Shown in pieces: positions 17,347 to 26,672 of a stretch of 64,000 bases of DNA. The notes under the pieces were generated by a model, which was given only the letters and a program-made list of their open reading frames with translations, was not told the origin of the DNA and did not search any database. Positions within the stretch are counted from its first letter, which is position 1, and every line of letters starts with the position of its first letter. The position numbers were made by a program, and so were the translations under genes. This DNA is from Actinomycetota bacterium (lineage in GTDB: Bacteria > Actinomycetota > Acidimicrobiia > Acidimicrobiales > Ilumatobacteraceae): positions 22,519 through 86,518 of the forward strand of contig WLJO01000007.1 of assembly GCA_009701715.1 (NCBI GenBank), read 5' to 3'.

Positions 17347-18365
17347 ATTGTCTCTCGGCTTCGATCCCTCGATTGCTCCGCCGTGTCATCGTGGTAGGTG
17401 CCTCGCTAGTGGTGTCCGCACTCGTGAACGCAATCGTGATGGCACCTGCGCATGCTGCTGATGCACCGACGACCACGGCTGCGACGGACTCAACGCCATC
17501 GACGACAGCGAGAGTTACGCCGGGGAAGCCCACGTCGAATGGCGGCGGTCCATCGGTCAGCCTCGTCGTCAAGGAGATTGCTGTCGGATCAACGGTTTCG
17601 ATCAGGCTCAGCGACTTCACCGCGAAAGTCCTGACCGTCACCGTGTGCGGGAACGAAGGCCGGCGCGGTTCGGTCGACTGCAACGTTCCTGACGCGAAGA
17701 CCGTTGAGGTCCCGAGCGACAGCAAGGTCTTTCTCGCCGACTTCATCGTCACGAAGCCTCCCGCACCGTGCCCCTGCATCATTCAGGCGGCCAGTGACCG
17801 GTTCGACGAGGTTGCGGTGGCTGCGTTCACGTTGCTTGGACACCCGATTGCGCCGGTAGTTGACAGCGGCAAGGGGATCATCCCGCTTCAGGTCTCCATC
17901 GTTGCCGAACCGGCCGACGACGGCCTGTGGGCGAGGGCACGCACGAGCCTTGCGGGTGCAACGTGGTACGACGTGACGGTCATCCTGCAGAACACTTCTG
18001 CGTCTGTGCTGCAGGGCGCCGCGATCGCCGTTGAGGTTGGTCGGAACACCGAAGACTCGATCAGGGACGTGGCGTTTCCTAAGATTGACGACATCGGACC
18101 ACGGGGCACCTGGCGTGAGACCGTTCGGCTCAGGCTGTCGTCCCCGGTCTACGGCACGTACGTGTGGCGAGCGACTACAACAGCATTCGGGCTGTCCACT
18201 ACGGCGACCACGACAACCAAGAATCAACCGACGTTGTTCGTGGTACTCGCTGGAATCTTCGGTCTCGCCGTGCTGACGCTCGTCGTTCGACTGACGTTCC
18301 ATCTGGTGCGTCGACTCTTGCGCCGGCGCAAGCGGCCGGCCATCGTTTCCCCACCGTTAACCTGA
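17343..18365 (+). CDS. anchored surface protein of unknown family
   Basis: 340 residues, start overlapping the previous stop. Signal peptide (to about 38), Thr/Ser-rich lead, a beta-rich domain with a VCGNEGRRGSVDCN segment and a PAPCPCII segment (four or more cysteines, probably two disulfides), a second beta region, then a helix (about 295-318) and an Arg-rich tail. I do not recognise the family with confidence; the cysteine pattern recalls neocarzinostatin-like small domains. Operon position suggests it completes the WxL/DUF916 surface complex. Confidence 0.7.
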   Translation: MNCLSASIPRLLRRVIVVGASLVVSALVNAIVMAPAHAADAPTTTAATDSTPSTTARVTPGKPTSNGGGPSVSLVVKEIAVGSTVSIRLSDFTAKVLTVTVCGNEGRRGSVDCNVPDAKTVEVPSDSKVFLADFIVTKPPAPCPCIIQAASDRFDEVAVAAFTLLGHPIAPVVDSGKGIIPLQVSIVAEPADDGLWARARTSLAGATWYDVTVILQNTSASVLQGAAIAVEVGRNTEDSIRDVAFPKIDDIGPRGTWRETVRLRLSSPVYGTYVWRATTTAFGLSTTATTTTKNQPTLFVVLAGIFGLAVLTLVVRLTFHLVRRLLRRRKRPAIVSPPLT

Positions 18366-18431
18366 GAAATCCCTGTTCAGAGGCAATATTGGTGATCGCT
18401 CGGCAGTTGGTTTCCCCGGCCGTTGCCGACC

Positions 18432-18453
18432 GTTCACCTTCTGTTCATTGTCG
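18432..18453 (+). promoter_or_regulatory. PHO box upstream of pstS
   Basis: GTTCACCTTCT (18432-18442) is followed directly by GTTCATTGTCG (18443-18453): two 11-base units, the clearest PHO box of the window, 75 bases before the pstS start. Expected to bind phosphorylated RegX3 encoded at 24461. Confidence 0.72.
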
Positions 18454-18528
18454 CAAAAGATGGCTGACACCCTGATTCTTTAGGTTCCGGAGTGCTTAAC
18501 AACCCCCGATCAGGAGAAAAAGCACAAC

Positions 18529-19620
18529 GTGAATATTTCCAAGCGTGTTTCCTTCATCGGCGCAGCCGTAGCGCTCGCCCTCACCGCCGCAGCGTGCGGC
18601 GACAAGAAGGAGTCCACCGAGACGACAGCCGCACCCGAGACCACGGCGGCCACCGAGACAACGGCGGCGACCGAGACGACCACTGCCGGTGGGCTGGACC
18701 TCTCGGGTGTCAAGGGCAACGTGTTCGTTACGGGTTCTTCCACTGTCGAGCCGATCTCCATCAAGGTTGGCGAGCTTGCCAAGACCCTGAGCGGCGGCGG
18801 CCTTGCCGTCACCGTGGAGGGCCCCGGCACCGGCGACGGCTTCAAGACGTTCTGCGCCGGTGGTGCCGACATCTCCGACGCCAGTCGCAAGATCAAGGAC
18901 ACCGAGGCCGAGGCGTGCAAGACCGGTGGGGTGGAGTACATCGAACTGGCAATCGCTATCGACGGCCTGACAGTTGCCACGAGCCCGAAGAACACGACCG
19001 TTGATTGCCTGGATACCAAGGCGCTCTACGCGCTGCTCGGGCCGGAGTCCGAGGGCACCGTGAGCAAGTGGAGCGATGCGAACGCATTGGCCACTGAGCT
19101 CGGCTCGAAGTACAACAACCTCCCGGATGCTGATCTCGTGGTGAGCGGCCCCGGCGAGGAGTCGGGCACCTACGACACCTTCGTCGAGTTCGCGATCAAG
19201 TCGATCGCCGCCGAGCGCAAGATCGAGAAGGCGGCTGTCCGTGCCGACTACTCGTCGAGCGCGAACGACAACCTGATTGTCGAGGGCATCGAGGGTTCGG
19301 ATGACTCCCTCGGCTGGGTTGGGTATGCGTTCTACGTGGCCGAGGCAGCGCGGATGAAGGCGATTGCTATCGCGAACAAGGAAGGCGCCTGCGTCCTCCC
19401 GTCACCCGAGACCATCGCCGACGGCTCGTACCCGTTTAGCCGGACGCTGTACATCTACGTGAACAAGGCCAAGGCCGCAGCAAACCCGGCAGTGGTCGCT
19501 TACGTGAGCCTGTATCTGAGCGAGCAGGGCCTTGCTGAGGTCCCTGCTGCTGGCTACGTGCCGCTCGGTGCGGACAAGATCCAGGCCAGCGTCGCCGCTT
19601 GGACTGCCGCAAAAGCCTGA
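18529..19620 (+). CDS. pstS: phosphate ABC transporter substrate-binding lipoprotein
   Basis: 363 residues, GTG start with AGGAG upstream. Lipoprotein signal with lipobox TAAAC at the cleavage site, Thr/Glu-rich spacer, then a PstS fold with GSSTVEP, GPGTGDG, GADISDASR and GPGEESGTYD, the phosphate-contact loops. Captures phosphate for the permease encoded just downstream. It is the canonical member among four PstS-like proteins in the window. A strong hairpin follows it, which would give more PstS than permease. Confidence 0.95.
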   Translation: MNISKRVSFIGAAVALALTAAACGDKKESTETTAAPETTAATETTAATETTTAGGLDLSGVKGNVFVTGSSTVEPISIKVGELAKTLSGGGLAVTVEGPGTGDGFKTFCAGGADISDASRKIKDTEAEACKTGGVEYIELAIAIDGLTVATSPKNTTVDCLDTKALYALLGPESEGTVSKWSDANALATELGSKYNNLPDADLVVSGPGEESGTYDTFVEFAIKSIAAERKIEKAAVRADYSSSANDNLIVEGIEGSDDSLGWVGYAFYVAEAARMKAIAIANKEGACVLPSPETIADGSYPFSRTLYIYVNKAKAAANPAVVAYVSLYLSEQGLAEVPAAGYVPLGADKIQASVAAWTAAKA

Positions 19621-19641
19621 CCAACAACAACGGAGTGATGC

Positions 19642-19685
19642 GAGGAGGGTTGGGCACCACGAAGGTGGTGCCCAACCCCCTCGTT
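19642..19685 (+). terminator. strong hairpin between pstS and pstC (attenuator/terminator)
   Basis: 19647-19660 pairs perfectly with 19665-19678 (14 bp, GAAG loop), extended by GAGG/CCTC with a bulge and followed by TCGTTTGT. A partial terminator or 3'-end stabiliser at this point is common between a binding-protein gene and its permease genes. Confidence 0.8.
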
Positions 19686-19731
19686 TGTAGCAAGATCAAT
19701 ACCGAAGCCGGATCGAGAGGGAGGGCAGGCA

Positions 19732-20661
19732 GTGACAACAGGAAACGTCAGAATCACGCTCGCCGACCTTCGCGGAAATGCTCGCCGACGGCGCAAAGAG
19801 CAGCGCATGAAGGCGACCTTCTTTGCAGCCGCAGGTGTGTCGGTGGTCATCGGAGGTCTCATCCTCTTTGTGCTCACGAGGGGAGCCATCCAGTTCCTCC
19901 GCCAGATCGATTTCGGTCAGCTGAAGGACTCGGGTTGGTTCCCCAGGCGCGACCGCTTCGACCTGACCACACTCTTGGTCGCGAGCGTCATCATGGGGCT
20001 CATCGCAATGGTCGTTGCCGTGCCTGTCGGCCTCGGCACAGCGATCTACCTGTCCGAGTACGCGAAGCCTCGCGTGCGCTCGGTCATCAAGCCGATCATT
20101 GAGGTCCTTGCGGGTATCCCGTCGGTGGTCGTGGGGTACTTCGCCCTGAGGTTCATCCAGCCCGAGATCGTGGAACGGCTGTTCGACCCCCGCTCCAACA
20201 AGTCCATGCTCGCCGGCGGTCTCGGTATCGGCATCCTCGTGATCCCGATCATGGCATCCATCTCTGAGGACGCGCTTCGAGCCGTCCCGCACCCCCTCCG
20301 CGAGGCGAGCTACGGGGTGGGCGCGCGCAAATCCACCACGACCGCCAAGATCGTGCTCCCGGCAGCGGTGTCCGGCCTCGTCGCCGCATTCGTGATCGCA
20401 GTGTCACGCGCCATCGGCGAGACAATGGTGGCCACGATGGCGGGCGGACCAGACGGTTCCGGCCCGTTCTCGAGGAACCCGCTCGAGGGCGGGCTCACCC
20501 TCACTGCCGCGATGACCAATGCCGCCGGCGGCACCGATCAAGCCGTCAAGGGAGCGTCGTTCAACGCGCTGTTCTTCCTCGGCCTCGTGCTGTTCTTACT
20601 GACTATGGTCCTGAACCTCATTGGAGACCGCTTTGTCCAGCGCGTCCGAATGAAGTACTGA
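19732..20661 (+). CDS. pstC: phosphate ABC transporter permease PstC
   Basis: 309 residues, GTG start after GAGAGGGAGGG. Six helices with a basic N-terminus. EAA loop REASYGVGARKSTT followed by AVSRAIGETM. Works with PstA, PstB and the lipoprotein PstS to import phosphate. First gene after the hairpin; pstA begins 14 bases later. Confidence 0.95.
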   Translation: MTTGNVRITLADLRGNARRRRKEQRMKATFFAAAGVSVVIGGLILFVLTRGAIQFLRQIDFGQLKDSGWFPRRDRFDLTTLLVASVIMGLIAMVVAVPVGLGTAIYLSEYAKPRVRSVIKPIIEVLAGIPSVVVGYFALRFIQPEIVERLFDPRSNKSMLAGGLGIGILVIPIMASISEDALRAVPHPLREASYGVGARKSTTTAKIVLPAAVSGLVAAFVIAVSRAIGETMVATMAGGPDGSGPFSRNPLEGGLTLTAAMTNAAGGTDQAVKGASFNALFFLGLVLFLLTMVLNLIGDRFVQRVRMKY

Positions 20662-20675
20662 GTGAGCGCCCGAAC

Positions 20676-21611
20676 ATGACCGCAACTCAGGCACCCGGAA
20701 TCAAGTCCGTGAACATCCGTGAGGCGCTGACGCGTAAGCAGCGCAACCCCGCAGGGGTCGCGCTGCACGTGGCGCTCGTGCTCTCGATGCTGTTCGCGCT
20801 CCTCGTGCTCTTCACGCTCATCGGTCAGGTGATGGTTAAGGGCATCCCGATGCTGACCAATCGTGGCACCGGATTCCTTACCGGGACGATCGGCTCCGAG
20901 CCGACCAAGATCGGGCTGTGGCCCGGACTGTATGGCTCGTTCTTCATCGGTCTCGGCGTGATCGTGTTCGCCTTCCCCGTCGGGATAGCGGCAGCGATCT
21001 ACCTGGAGGAGTACTCCAAGCAGGGGCCGCTTGCCCGTTTCGTCCGGATCAATATCCGGAACCTGGCGGGCGTGCCGGCTGTGATTTTCGGTGTGCTGGG
21101 GCTCATCATCTTCGTCCAGTGGCTCGATCCGGTAACCAAAGGCGAGACCGTCGTTGCCGCGGCGCTTACCCTCTCTGTCCTCGTGCTGCCCATCGTGATC
21201 ATCACGGCGTCCGAGGCGATCCGCGCCGTCCCGCAGGGTCTCCGCGAGGCCGGCTACGGAGTCGGAGCGACGAAGTGGGAGGTCACCCGGGACATGACGC
21301 TGCCGTACGCGGCCCCCGGCATCCTCACCGGTCTCGTGCTGTCCGTGGCGCGGGCCCTCGGTGAGGCGGCCCCGCTCATCCTCGTCGGGGCAATTACGGG
21401 CCTGCTGCCGAGGACCGGACTCACCGAACGGTTCACAGCGCTTCCCATCCTCATCTACAACTGGTCCGGCCGCCCCGGCCGTCCCGGCAAGGTCGACTGG
21501 GAGAATGCTGCTGCTGGGGCCGCTCTCCTGCTCCTCCTGCTCGTCTTCCTGTTCAATGTGGTGGCGGTCGTCCTGCGCACCCGATTTGAGCGTCGGCGGT
21601 CCGGGCTGTGA
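20676..21611 (+). CDS. pstA: phosphate ABC transporter permease PstA
   Basis: 311 residues with six helices. EAA loop [14 protein letters not shown] and then [13 protein letters not shown]. Partner of PstC. Its stop overlaps GTG 21608 of pstB. Normal length for the family, in contrast to the 405-residue paralogue at 3692. Confidence 0.95.
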   Translation: MTATQAPGIKSVNIREALTRKQRNPAGVALHVALVLSMLFALLVLFTLIGQVMVKGIPMLTNRGTGFLTGTIGSEPTKIGLWPGLYGSFFIGLGVIVFAFPVGIAAAIYLEEYSKQGPLARFVRINIRNLAGVPAVIFGVLGLIIFVQWLDPVTKGETVVAAALTLSVLVLPIVIITASEAIRAVPQGLREAGYGVGATKWEVTRDMTLPYAAPGILTGLVLSVARALGEAAPLILVGAITGLLPRTGLTERFTALPILIYNWSGRPGRPGKVDWENAAAGAALLLLLLVFLFNVVAVVLRTRFERRRSGL

Positions 21612-22513
21612 ATCAAGCCGTCATGAAGCAAGGAGCACCCCACACGGTGGACAACGAACAAACGAGCGATTCGCCGCTCCGAGGGCTCTCTGTACCCGTG
21701 TCCGGAACGGCTGATGCGAACCAGGCTGCAAGCACGGTATTCGACATTAAGGACCTCAGCGTTTTCTACGGGGACTTCAGGGCGGTCCGTGACGTCACCC
21801 TGACGATTCGTCAGCTCGAAGTAACGGCGTTCATCGGCCCGTCAGGCTGTGGCAAGACCACCGTGCTCCGCTGCCTCAACAGGATGAACGACTTCATCGA
21901 GTCGGCCCGGATCGAGGGGTCGGTGCTCTACCACGACGTTGACCTGTACGACCCCGCCGTGAACGCCACGGAGGTGCGTCGGCGGATCGGCATGGTGTTC
22001 CAGAAGCCGAACCCGTTCCCGAAGAGCATCTACGACAACGTTGCCTACGGCCCGCGATTGCTCGGCACGCGTAGCAAGAGCGAACTGGACGGAATCGTGG
22101 AGGAGTCGCTGCGGGGCGCAGCGCTCTGGGCCGAGGTGAAGGACCGCCTCAAGCAGTCCGGCACCGGCCTGTCGGGAGGTCAGCAGCAGCGACTCTGTAT
22201 CGCGAGAGCGATCGCGGTGCAGCCGGAGGTGATCCTCATGGACGAGCCGTGCTCGGCGCTCGATCCGATCGCCACGGCGCGCATCGAGGACCTCATGACC
22301 GAGATCAAGCAGAAGTACACGATCGTGATCGTCACGCACAACATGCAACAGGCCGCGCGAGTGAGCGACCGGACGGCCTTCTTCACCACCGAGATCAATC
22401 TGCAGGGAGACCGACGGACGGGTCGCCTCGTGGAGTTCGACGAGACCCGCAAGATCTTCTCTATGCCCTCGGACGAACGTACCGAGGCTTACGTCACCGG
22501 GAGGTTCGGATGA
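21608..22513 (+). CDS. pstB: phosphate ABC transporter ATP-binding protein PstB
   Basis: Walker [11 protein letters not shown]-loop FQKPNPFP, signature LSGGQQQR, Walker B VILMDEP, H-loop VTHNMQQA. The start is uncertain: GTG 21608 overlaps the pstA stop, ATG 21623 is in frame, and GTG 21647 has AAGGAG at 21629-21634. The first 40 residues are poorly conserved in any case. The stop overlaps the phoU ATG by 4 bases. Confidence 0.95.
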   Translation: MNQAVMKQGAPHTVDNEQTSDSPLRGLSVPVSGTADANQAASTVFDIKDLSVFYGDFRAVRDVTLTIRQLEVTAFIGPSGCGKTTVLRCLNRMNDFIESARIEGSVLYHDVDLYDPAVNATEVRRRIGMVFQKPNPFPKSIYDNVAYGPRLLGTRSKSELDGIVEESLRGAALWAEVKDRLKQSGTGLSGGQQQRLCIARAIAVQPEVILMDEPCSALDPIATARIEDLMTEIKQKYTIVIVTHNMQQAARVSDRTAFFTTEINLQGDRRTGRLVEFDETRKIFSMPSDERTEAYVTGRFG

Positions 22514-23259
22514 CCGAGCTGCGCAAGTCTTTTCATACCGAGCTTGCCGAGGTACATGCCGAGCTCATGCGGGTCGGCGCCCAGGTGATCGAGGCCATCC
22601 CGCGGGCGACACGGATCCTGCTGGACATGGATCTCGAGGGTGCGGACTACATGGTGCAGGGCGACGACGAGATCGACGCCCGCTGTATCGCGGTCGAGGA
22701 GCACTGTTACCGAATCCTCGCCCTGCAGGCCCCGGTGGCGAGCGACCTGCGTGCTGTTATCACGGCGCTCAAGATGACCGCCGAGCTCGAGCGTTCGGGC
22801 GATCTCACCGTCAACATTTGCAAGGCTGCGCGCCGGATCTACGGCCACGAGATGAACCCCAAGCTGCGGGGCATCATCGCCAAGATGAGCGAACAGGCCC
22901 AGCAGCTTTTCGCGAACGCGATGGAGGCGTACGACGAATCGGACCCGGCCAAGGCAGCCGCGCTCGACGACATGGACAATTTCCTCGATGCACTGCAGCG
23001 CCAGTTCATCCAGGTGATCTTCGAGAGCCATGCGGCCGGCAGTATTGACCTGCAGGTCGCAGTGCAGCTCGGAGTAGTTGCACGTTTCTACGAACGAATC
23101 GGCGACCATGCCGTGAACATCGGAGAGAAGGTGCGATTCCTTGTCAGCGGCTGGATGCCTGAGCACGTCGGTGCCGTTCGGCACCGGATGCGACAGGAAG
23201 CCACCCCTATGGCCGGGATCCCGATCCCCACCCAGGCAGACCGAAACCATGACTCCTGA
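22510..23259 (+). CDS. phoU: phosphate signalling regulator PhoU
   Basis: 249 residues. Two PhoU helical repeats with metal-site motifs ([18 protein letters not shown] and [14 protein letters not shown]). PhoU links the Pst transporter to the histidine kinase and keeps it silent when phosphate is plentiful. The gene lies between pstB (4-base overlap) and senX3 (9-base gap), the usual order in actinobacteria. Confidence 0.95.
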   Translation: MTELRKSFHTELAEVHAELMRVGAQVIEAIPRATRILLDMDLEGADYMVQGDDEIDARCIAVEEHCYRILALQAPVASDLRAVITALKMTAELERSGDLTVNICKAARRIYGHEMNPKLRGIIAKMSEQAQQLFANAMEAYDESDPAKAAALDDMDNFLDALQRQFIQVIFESHAAGSIDLQVAVQLGVVARFYERIGDHAVNIGEKVRFLVSGWMPEHVGAVRHRMRQEATPMAGIPIPTQADRNHDS

Positions 23260-23268
23260 GGACCGCTA

Positions 23269-24450
23269 ATGCCGGTGGTCTACCTCATCGTCGGGCTAGC
23301 AGTCGGCCTGCTCGTCTCGTGGGTTGCCTGCCGACACAGGTCATCTTTCATCCCAGTAGCGGGACAAGCCCCGGTGCCGGTGTCTGCCCCCGCAGAGGTG
23401 ATTGAACAGAGAGATGTACCCGAGGTGGCACCGCTGAGCGTCGTGCTGGACGCGCTGCCCATCGGGGTGGTGTACGCCGACCAGAACGGGCTTGTGGTGG
23501 TGCGCAACCGGATGGCCACTCATGCGGCCGGCGCACGTCATGGTGACATCATCGTGAACGAGGCTCTCGAGGGCTTGTTGAGGACGGCGTTGCAGGGGGA
23601 GGAGCGCCGTCAGACGCTCGACCTATTTGGTCCGCCAGCACGCGTGCTGCTCGTTCACGCCCAACCCGCCGAGGCCGGTGGGGCGATCGCCACCATCTCG
23701 GACATCACTGAACGTGCCCGGCTCGATGCAGTGCGTACGGACTTCGTGGCGAACATCAGCCATGAACTGAAGACTCCAGTGGGCGCACTGTCGCTGCTCG
23801 CCGAGGCTCTCGCTGATTCTGATGACCCTGACGTGGTGACACGCCTGTCGGGCAAGATCGTGAAGGAGGCTGAGCGCCTCACGCTCGCGATCGAGGACCT
23901 TCTCGAGCTCTCGAGGATCGAACTGGGTGGTGATTCCAACCGCCAGGAGGTCGCAGCCGTGAGGATCCTGGAGGACGCTGCGGACCGGGTTCGCGGGCTC
24001 GCCGAGCGGCGTCACATTCGGCTGGAGATCCAGGACAACGGTCCGACGCTGGCCGTTGTCGGTGATCGGAGGCAACTGGTGTCCGCGATCGGCAACCTCG
24101 TGGACAACGCGGTGAAGTACTCCGAGATGGACAGCATTGTCCGGCTCGGTGTGCGCCTGGACGGTGATCGGGTGACGTTCTCGGTATCGGACAGCGGCAT
24201 GGGTATTGCGTCCCAACATCTCGACCGCATTTTCGAGCGCTTCTACCGCGTGGACAGGGCTCGCTCCCGGGACACCGGTGGGGTGGGCCTCGGTCTGGCA
24301 ATCGTGCGTCACGTGGCCGCGAATCATGGCGGCGAGGTGAAGGTGACCTCACAGGAAGGTGAAGGATCGACCTTCATGTTGTCAATTCCTGCTTCGCCCG
24401 CTTCGGTGGCGGCATCGCAGGCGGACAACCCTATATTGGCTGCCGGATGA
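23269..24450 (+). CDS. senX3: phosphate-sensing sensor histidine kinase SenX3
   Basis: 393 residues. One N-terminal membrane helix (about 3-20), a PAS-like cytoplasmic domain (about 58-150), the HisKA box NISHELKTPVGAL (His near 165), and the ATPase boxes GNLVDNAVKYS, DSGMGI and GGVGLGLAIV. The architecture is that of SenX3, which reads PstSCAB/PhoU status rather than phosphate directly. regX3 follows after 10 bases. Confidence 0.92.
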   Translation: MPVVYLIVGLAVGLLVSWVACRHRSSFIPVAGQAPVPVSAPAEVIEQRDVPEVAPLSVVLDALPIGVVYADQNGLVVVRNRMATHAAGARHGDIIVNEALEGLLRTALQGEERRQTLDLFGPPARVLLVHAQPAEAGGAIATISDITERARLDAVRTDFVANISHELKTPVGALSLLAEALADSDDPDVVTRLSGKIVKEAERLTLAIEDLLELSRIELGGDSNRQEVAAVRILEDAADRVRGLAERRHIRLEIQDNGPTLAVVGDRRQLVSAIGNLVDNAVKYSEMDSIVRLGVRLDGDRVTFSVSDSGMGIASQHLDRIFERFYRVDRARSRDTGGVGLGLAIVRHVAANHGGEVKVTSQEGEGSTFMLSIPASPASVAASQADNPILAAG

Positions 24451-24460
24451 GGAGCTGTCG

Positions 24461-25159
24461 ATGACCGTTCAGACCGTGTTTGTCGTCGAGGACGAGGAGT
24501 CCTTCATCGACGCACTCACCGTCGGGCTGCAGCGAGAAGGCTTCCGAGTGGAGGTCGCCCGCGATGGCGCGGAGGCTCTGGCGCGCTTCGACGAGGTGAA
24601 GCCGGACATCGTGCTGCTCGACGTCATGCTCCCGCGGATCTCGGGTGTCGACGTCTGCAGGGAGCTCCGCAAGCGCTCACAGGTCCCGATCATCATGGTG
24701 ACGGCGAAGTCCGCCGAGATCGATACGGTTGTCGGCCTCGAGGTCGGTGCCGATGACTACATCACCAAGCCCTACCGAATGCGCGAGCTCGTGGCCCGCA
24801 TGCGGGCGGTGCTCCGCCGGACGCCGGGCGACCGGGGAGCGGACCTCACCGTCGGCGGCCTCACGGTCGGCGACGTGAGCCTCGACCCGGATCAACACGT
24901 CGTGGTCGTGCGCGGTGCAACAGTCAGTCTTCCGCTGAAGGAGTTCGATCTGCTCCGGCTGCTGCTGGCGAACGCAGGCAGGGTGCTGTCGAGGGACACT
25001 CTCATCGATCGGGTCTGGGGCGCCGACTACGTGGGTGACACCAAGACGCTCGACGTCCATATCAAGCGACTCCGTTCCCGCATCGAGGCAGACCCGGCCA
25101 ACCCAACCAGGGTCGTGACGATCCGCGGGCTCGGCTACAAGTACGAAAAGCCCCGCTAA
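24461..25159 (+). CDS. regX3: phosphate response regulator RegX3
   Basis: 232 residues. Receiver domain with acidic pocket VVEDEE, phospho-acceptor Asp in IVLLDVMLP (about residue 52), and Lys in TKPYRMRE; OmpR-type winged helix from about 130 (LPLKEFDLLRLL, HIKRLRSRIE). Binds PHO-box direct repeats when phosphorylated by SenX3. The four sites reported in this window are the nearest candidate targets. The start is set by TGAGGAG 7-8 bases upstream. Confidence 0.93.
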   Translation: MTVQTVFVVEDEESFIDALTVGLQREGFRVEVARDGAEALARFDEVKPDIVLLDVMLPRISGVDVCRELRKRSQVPIIMVTAKSAEIDTVVGLEVGADDYITKPYRMRELVARMRAVLRRTPGDRGADLTVGGLTVGDVSLDPDQHVVVVRGATVSLPLKEFDLLRLLLANAGRVLSRDTLIDRVWGADYVGDTKTLDVHIKRLRSRIEADPANPTRVVTIRGLGYKYEKPR

Positions 25160-25166
25160 CGGGACA

Positions 25167-26672
25167 ATGCACCGTGAGCTGGCCCGGTCCTACAGTGACG
25201 CCGTGGTTGCACGCCGTGGCCCGGGTCACCGAGGCAGGATGCTGAGCATTACCGCGGGCGGTCGCGCCTCACGCTCTTCGGACTCCGCGGTGGCCGAGTT
25301 CACGACGCTCCGGCGCTTCGAGGCCCTAGCAACCACCCACGCACTGATGATTGCGGCCGATGCCGTGATGCTCGTGGCGCTCGCCAGCACGGTGATCGGG
25401 CTCGATGCGAACGCCGCCCGCACGAAGGTGTTGCTTTACCAGCTAACCACGCTCGCCCCGTTCACGGTGATGGCGCCGTTCATCGGCCCACTCATCGACC
25501 GAATGCGCGGTGGCCGGCGGCTCGTCGTGGAGCTGGCCGCGTTCGGCCGGATCATCGTGTCGATCGCGCTCGTGATGGTCCTTGACAGCCTGCTGCTCTA
25601 CCCGGTTGCCCTCGCTGCGCTCGTCCTCAAGCAGACATATTCGGTGTCGAAGTCTGCACTCGTCCCGCTCGTCGTCGAGACGGAGGCCGACCTGATGGGG
25701 GCGAACGCGAAGCTGGGAGTGGTCGCCGGCATTGCCGCCGCCGCCGCCGCTGCACCCGCCGCGGTACTCCAGCACTTCAGCGCGAAGGCCACGCTCGTGC
25801 TGTCCGCGATCGGGTTCCTCGTGGCATTCGTATCGGCCACGAGACTGCCCCGTGAGGTCATTGCCCGCACGCGGGCGAACAGAGACGAGATCCATGAACT
25901 GCGCAGTCCCACCGTGCTCGTCGGGGCGAGCGCCATCGTGCTGCTGCGTGCATCGGTCGGCTTCATGCAGTTCCTCCTGTTCTTCTGGTTACGCGGCCAG
26001 GGTGCAGGCAAGTGGTTCGGCGTGGCGATTGCCGTCGGTGCGGCTTCCACAATGCTCGGCAACGTGTCGGGTCCGAGGATCCGTCGCTTCATGCGCGAAG
26101 AAGTGATGCTCATCTGTGGGCTGGGGTTCGTGTCGCTCAGCGGACTGTTCTGTGCGATCGCCGGTGGCAGGCGGGCTTCGGTTGTCCTGATGGGCACGGT
26201 GAGCTTCGGTGCGGCGATCGGCAAGCTCGCATTCGACTCGATCGTGCAGCGGGATGCTCACGAAGCCAACCAGGGTCGGGCCTTCGCCCGGTTCGAGAGT
26301 CGGTTCCAGTTGGCGTGGGTCCTCGCTGCGATCCCGCCGGTGATCTGGACACCGCCCGGCGAGGTGGGTTTCGTCGTGATCTCCGCAATCGCCGGCTTCG
26401 CGGCGGTCAGCTATTCCATCGGGATGAGGGCGGTCCATCTCGGTCGCCCGGTGCCGGAGCCGATCTCCCGCCGGGCGGGAAGGCGAATCGTGCGCAAGAT
26501 TGATGAGCTGCGGACTCCGTCGGGCGGGATCGGGCGGCCTGATGGGGCAGGGACACCCTCGGCCGGGTTGCAGCGACGCATTCAGTACCTGCCACCGGAG
26601 CAGCGGGTGGCTACGCGTCGAGGTCGAGGCGGGCGAGCCAAAGACCGGGTGCGTCGACCTCGGCAGGGGTAG
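25167..26672 (+). CDS. MFS-type transporter
   Basis: Up to 501 residues with about 12 hydrophobic helices, PFIGPLIDRMRGGRR (the loop 2-3 MFS motif) and a second-half repeat. ATG 25167 gives a long N-terminus; ATG 25239 is an alternative. The C-terminus is a 60-residue basic, low-complexity tail whose last 62 bases overlap the end of the convergent DUF2342 gene. The substrate is not predictable. It follows regX3 by 7 bases, so it may be read with it. Confidence 0.82.
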   Translation: MHRELARSYSDAVVARRGPGHRGRMLSITAGGRASRSSDSAVAEFTTLRRFEALATTHALMIAADAVMLVALASTVIGLDANAARTKVLLYQLTTLAPFTVMAPFIGPLIDRMRGGRRLVVELAAFGRIIVSIALVMVLDSLLLYPVALAALVLKQTYSVSKSALVPLVVETEADLMGANAKLGVVAGIAAAAAAAPAAVLQHFSAKATLVLSAIGFLVAFVSATRLPREVIARTRANRDEIHELRSPTVLVGASAIVLLRASVGFMQFLLFFWLRGQGAGKWFGVAIAVGAASTMLGNVSGPRIRRFMREEVMLICGLGFVSLSGLFCAIAGGRRASVVLMGTVSFGAAIGKLAFDSIVQRDAHEANQGRAFARFESRFQLAWVLAAIPPVIWTPPGEVGFVVISAIAGFAAVSYSIGMRAVHLGRPVPEPISRRAGRRIVRKIDELRTPSGGIGRPDGAGTPSAGLQRRIQYLPPEQRVATRRGRGGRAKDRVRRPRQG

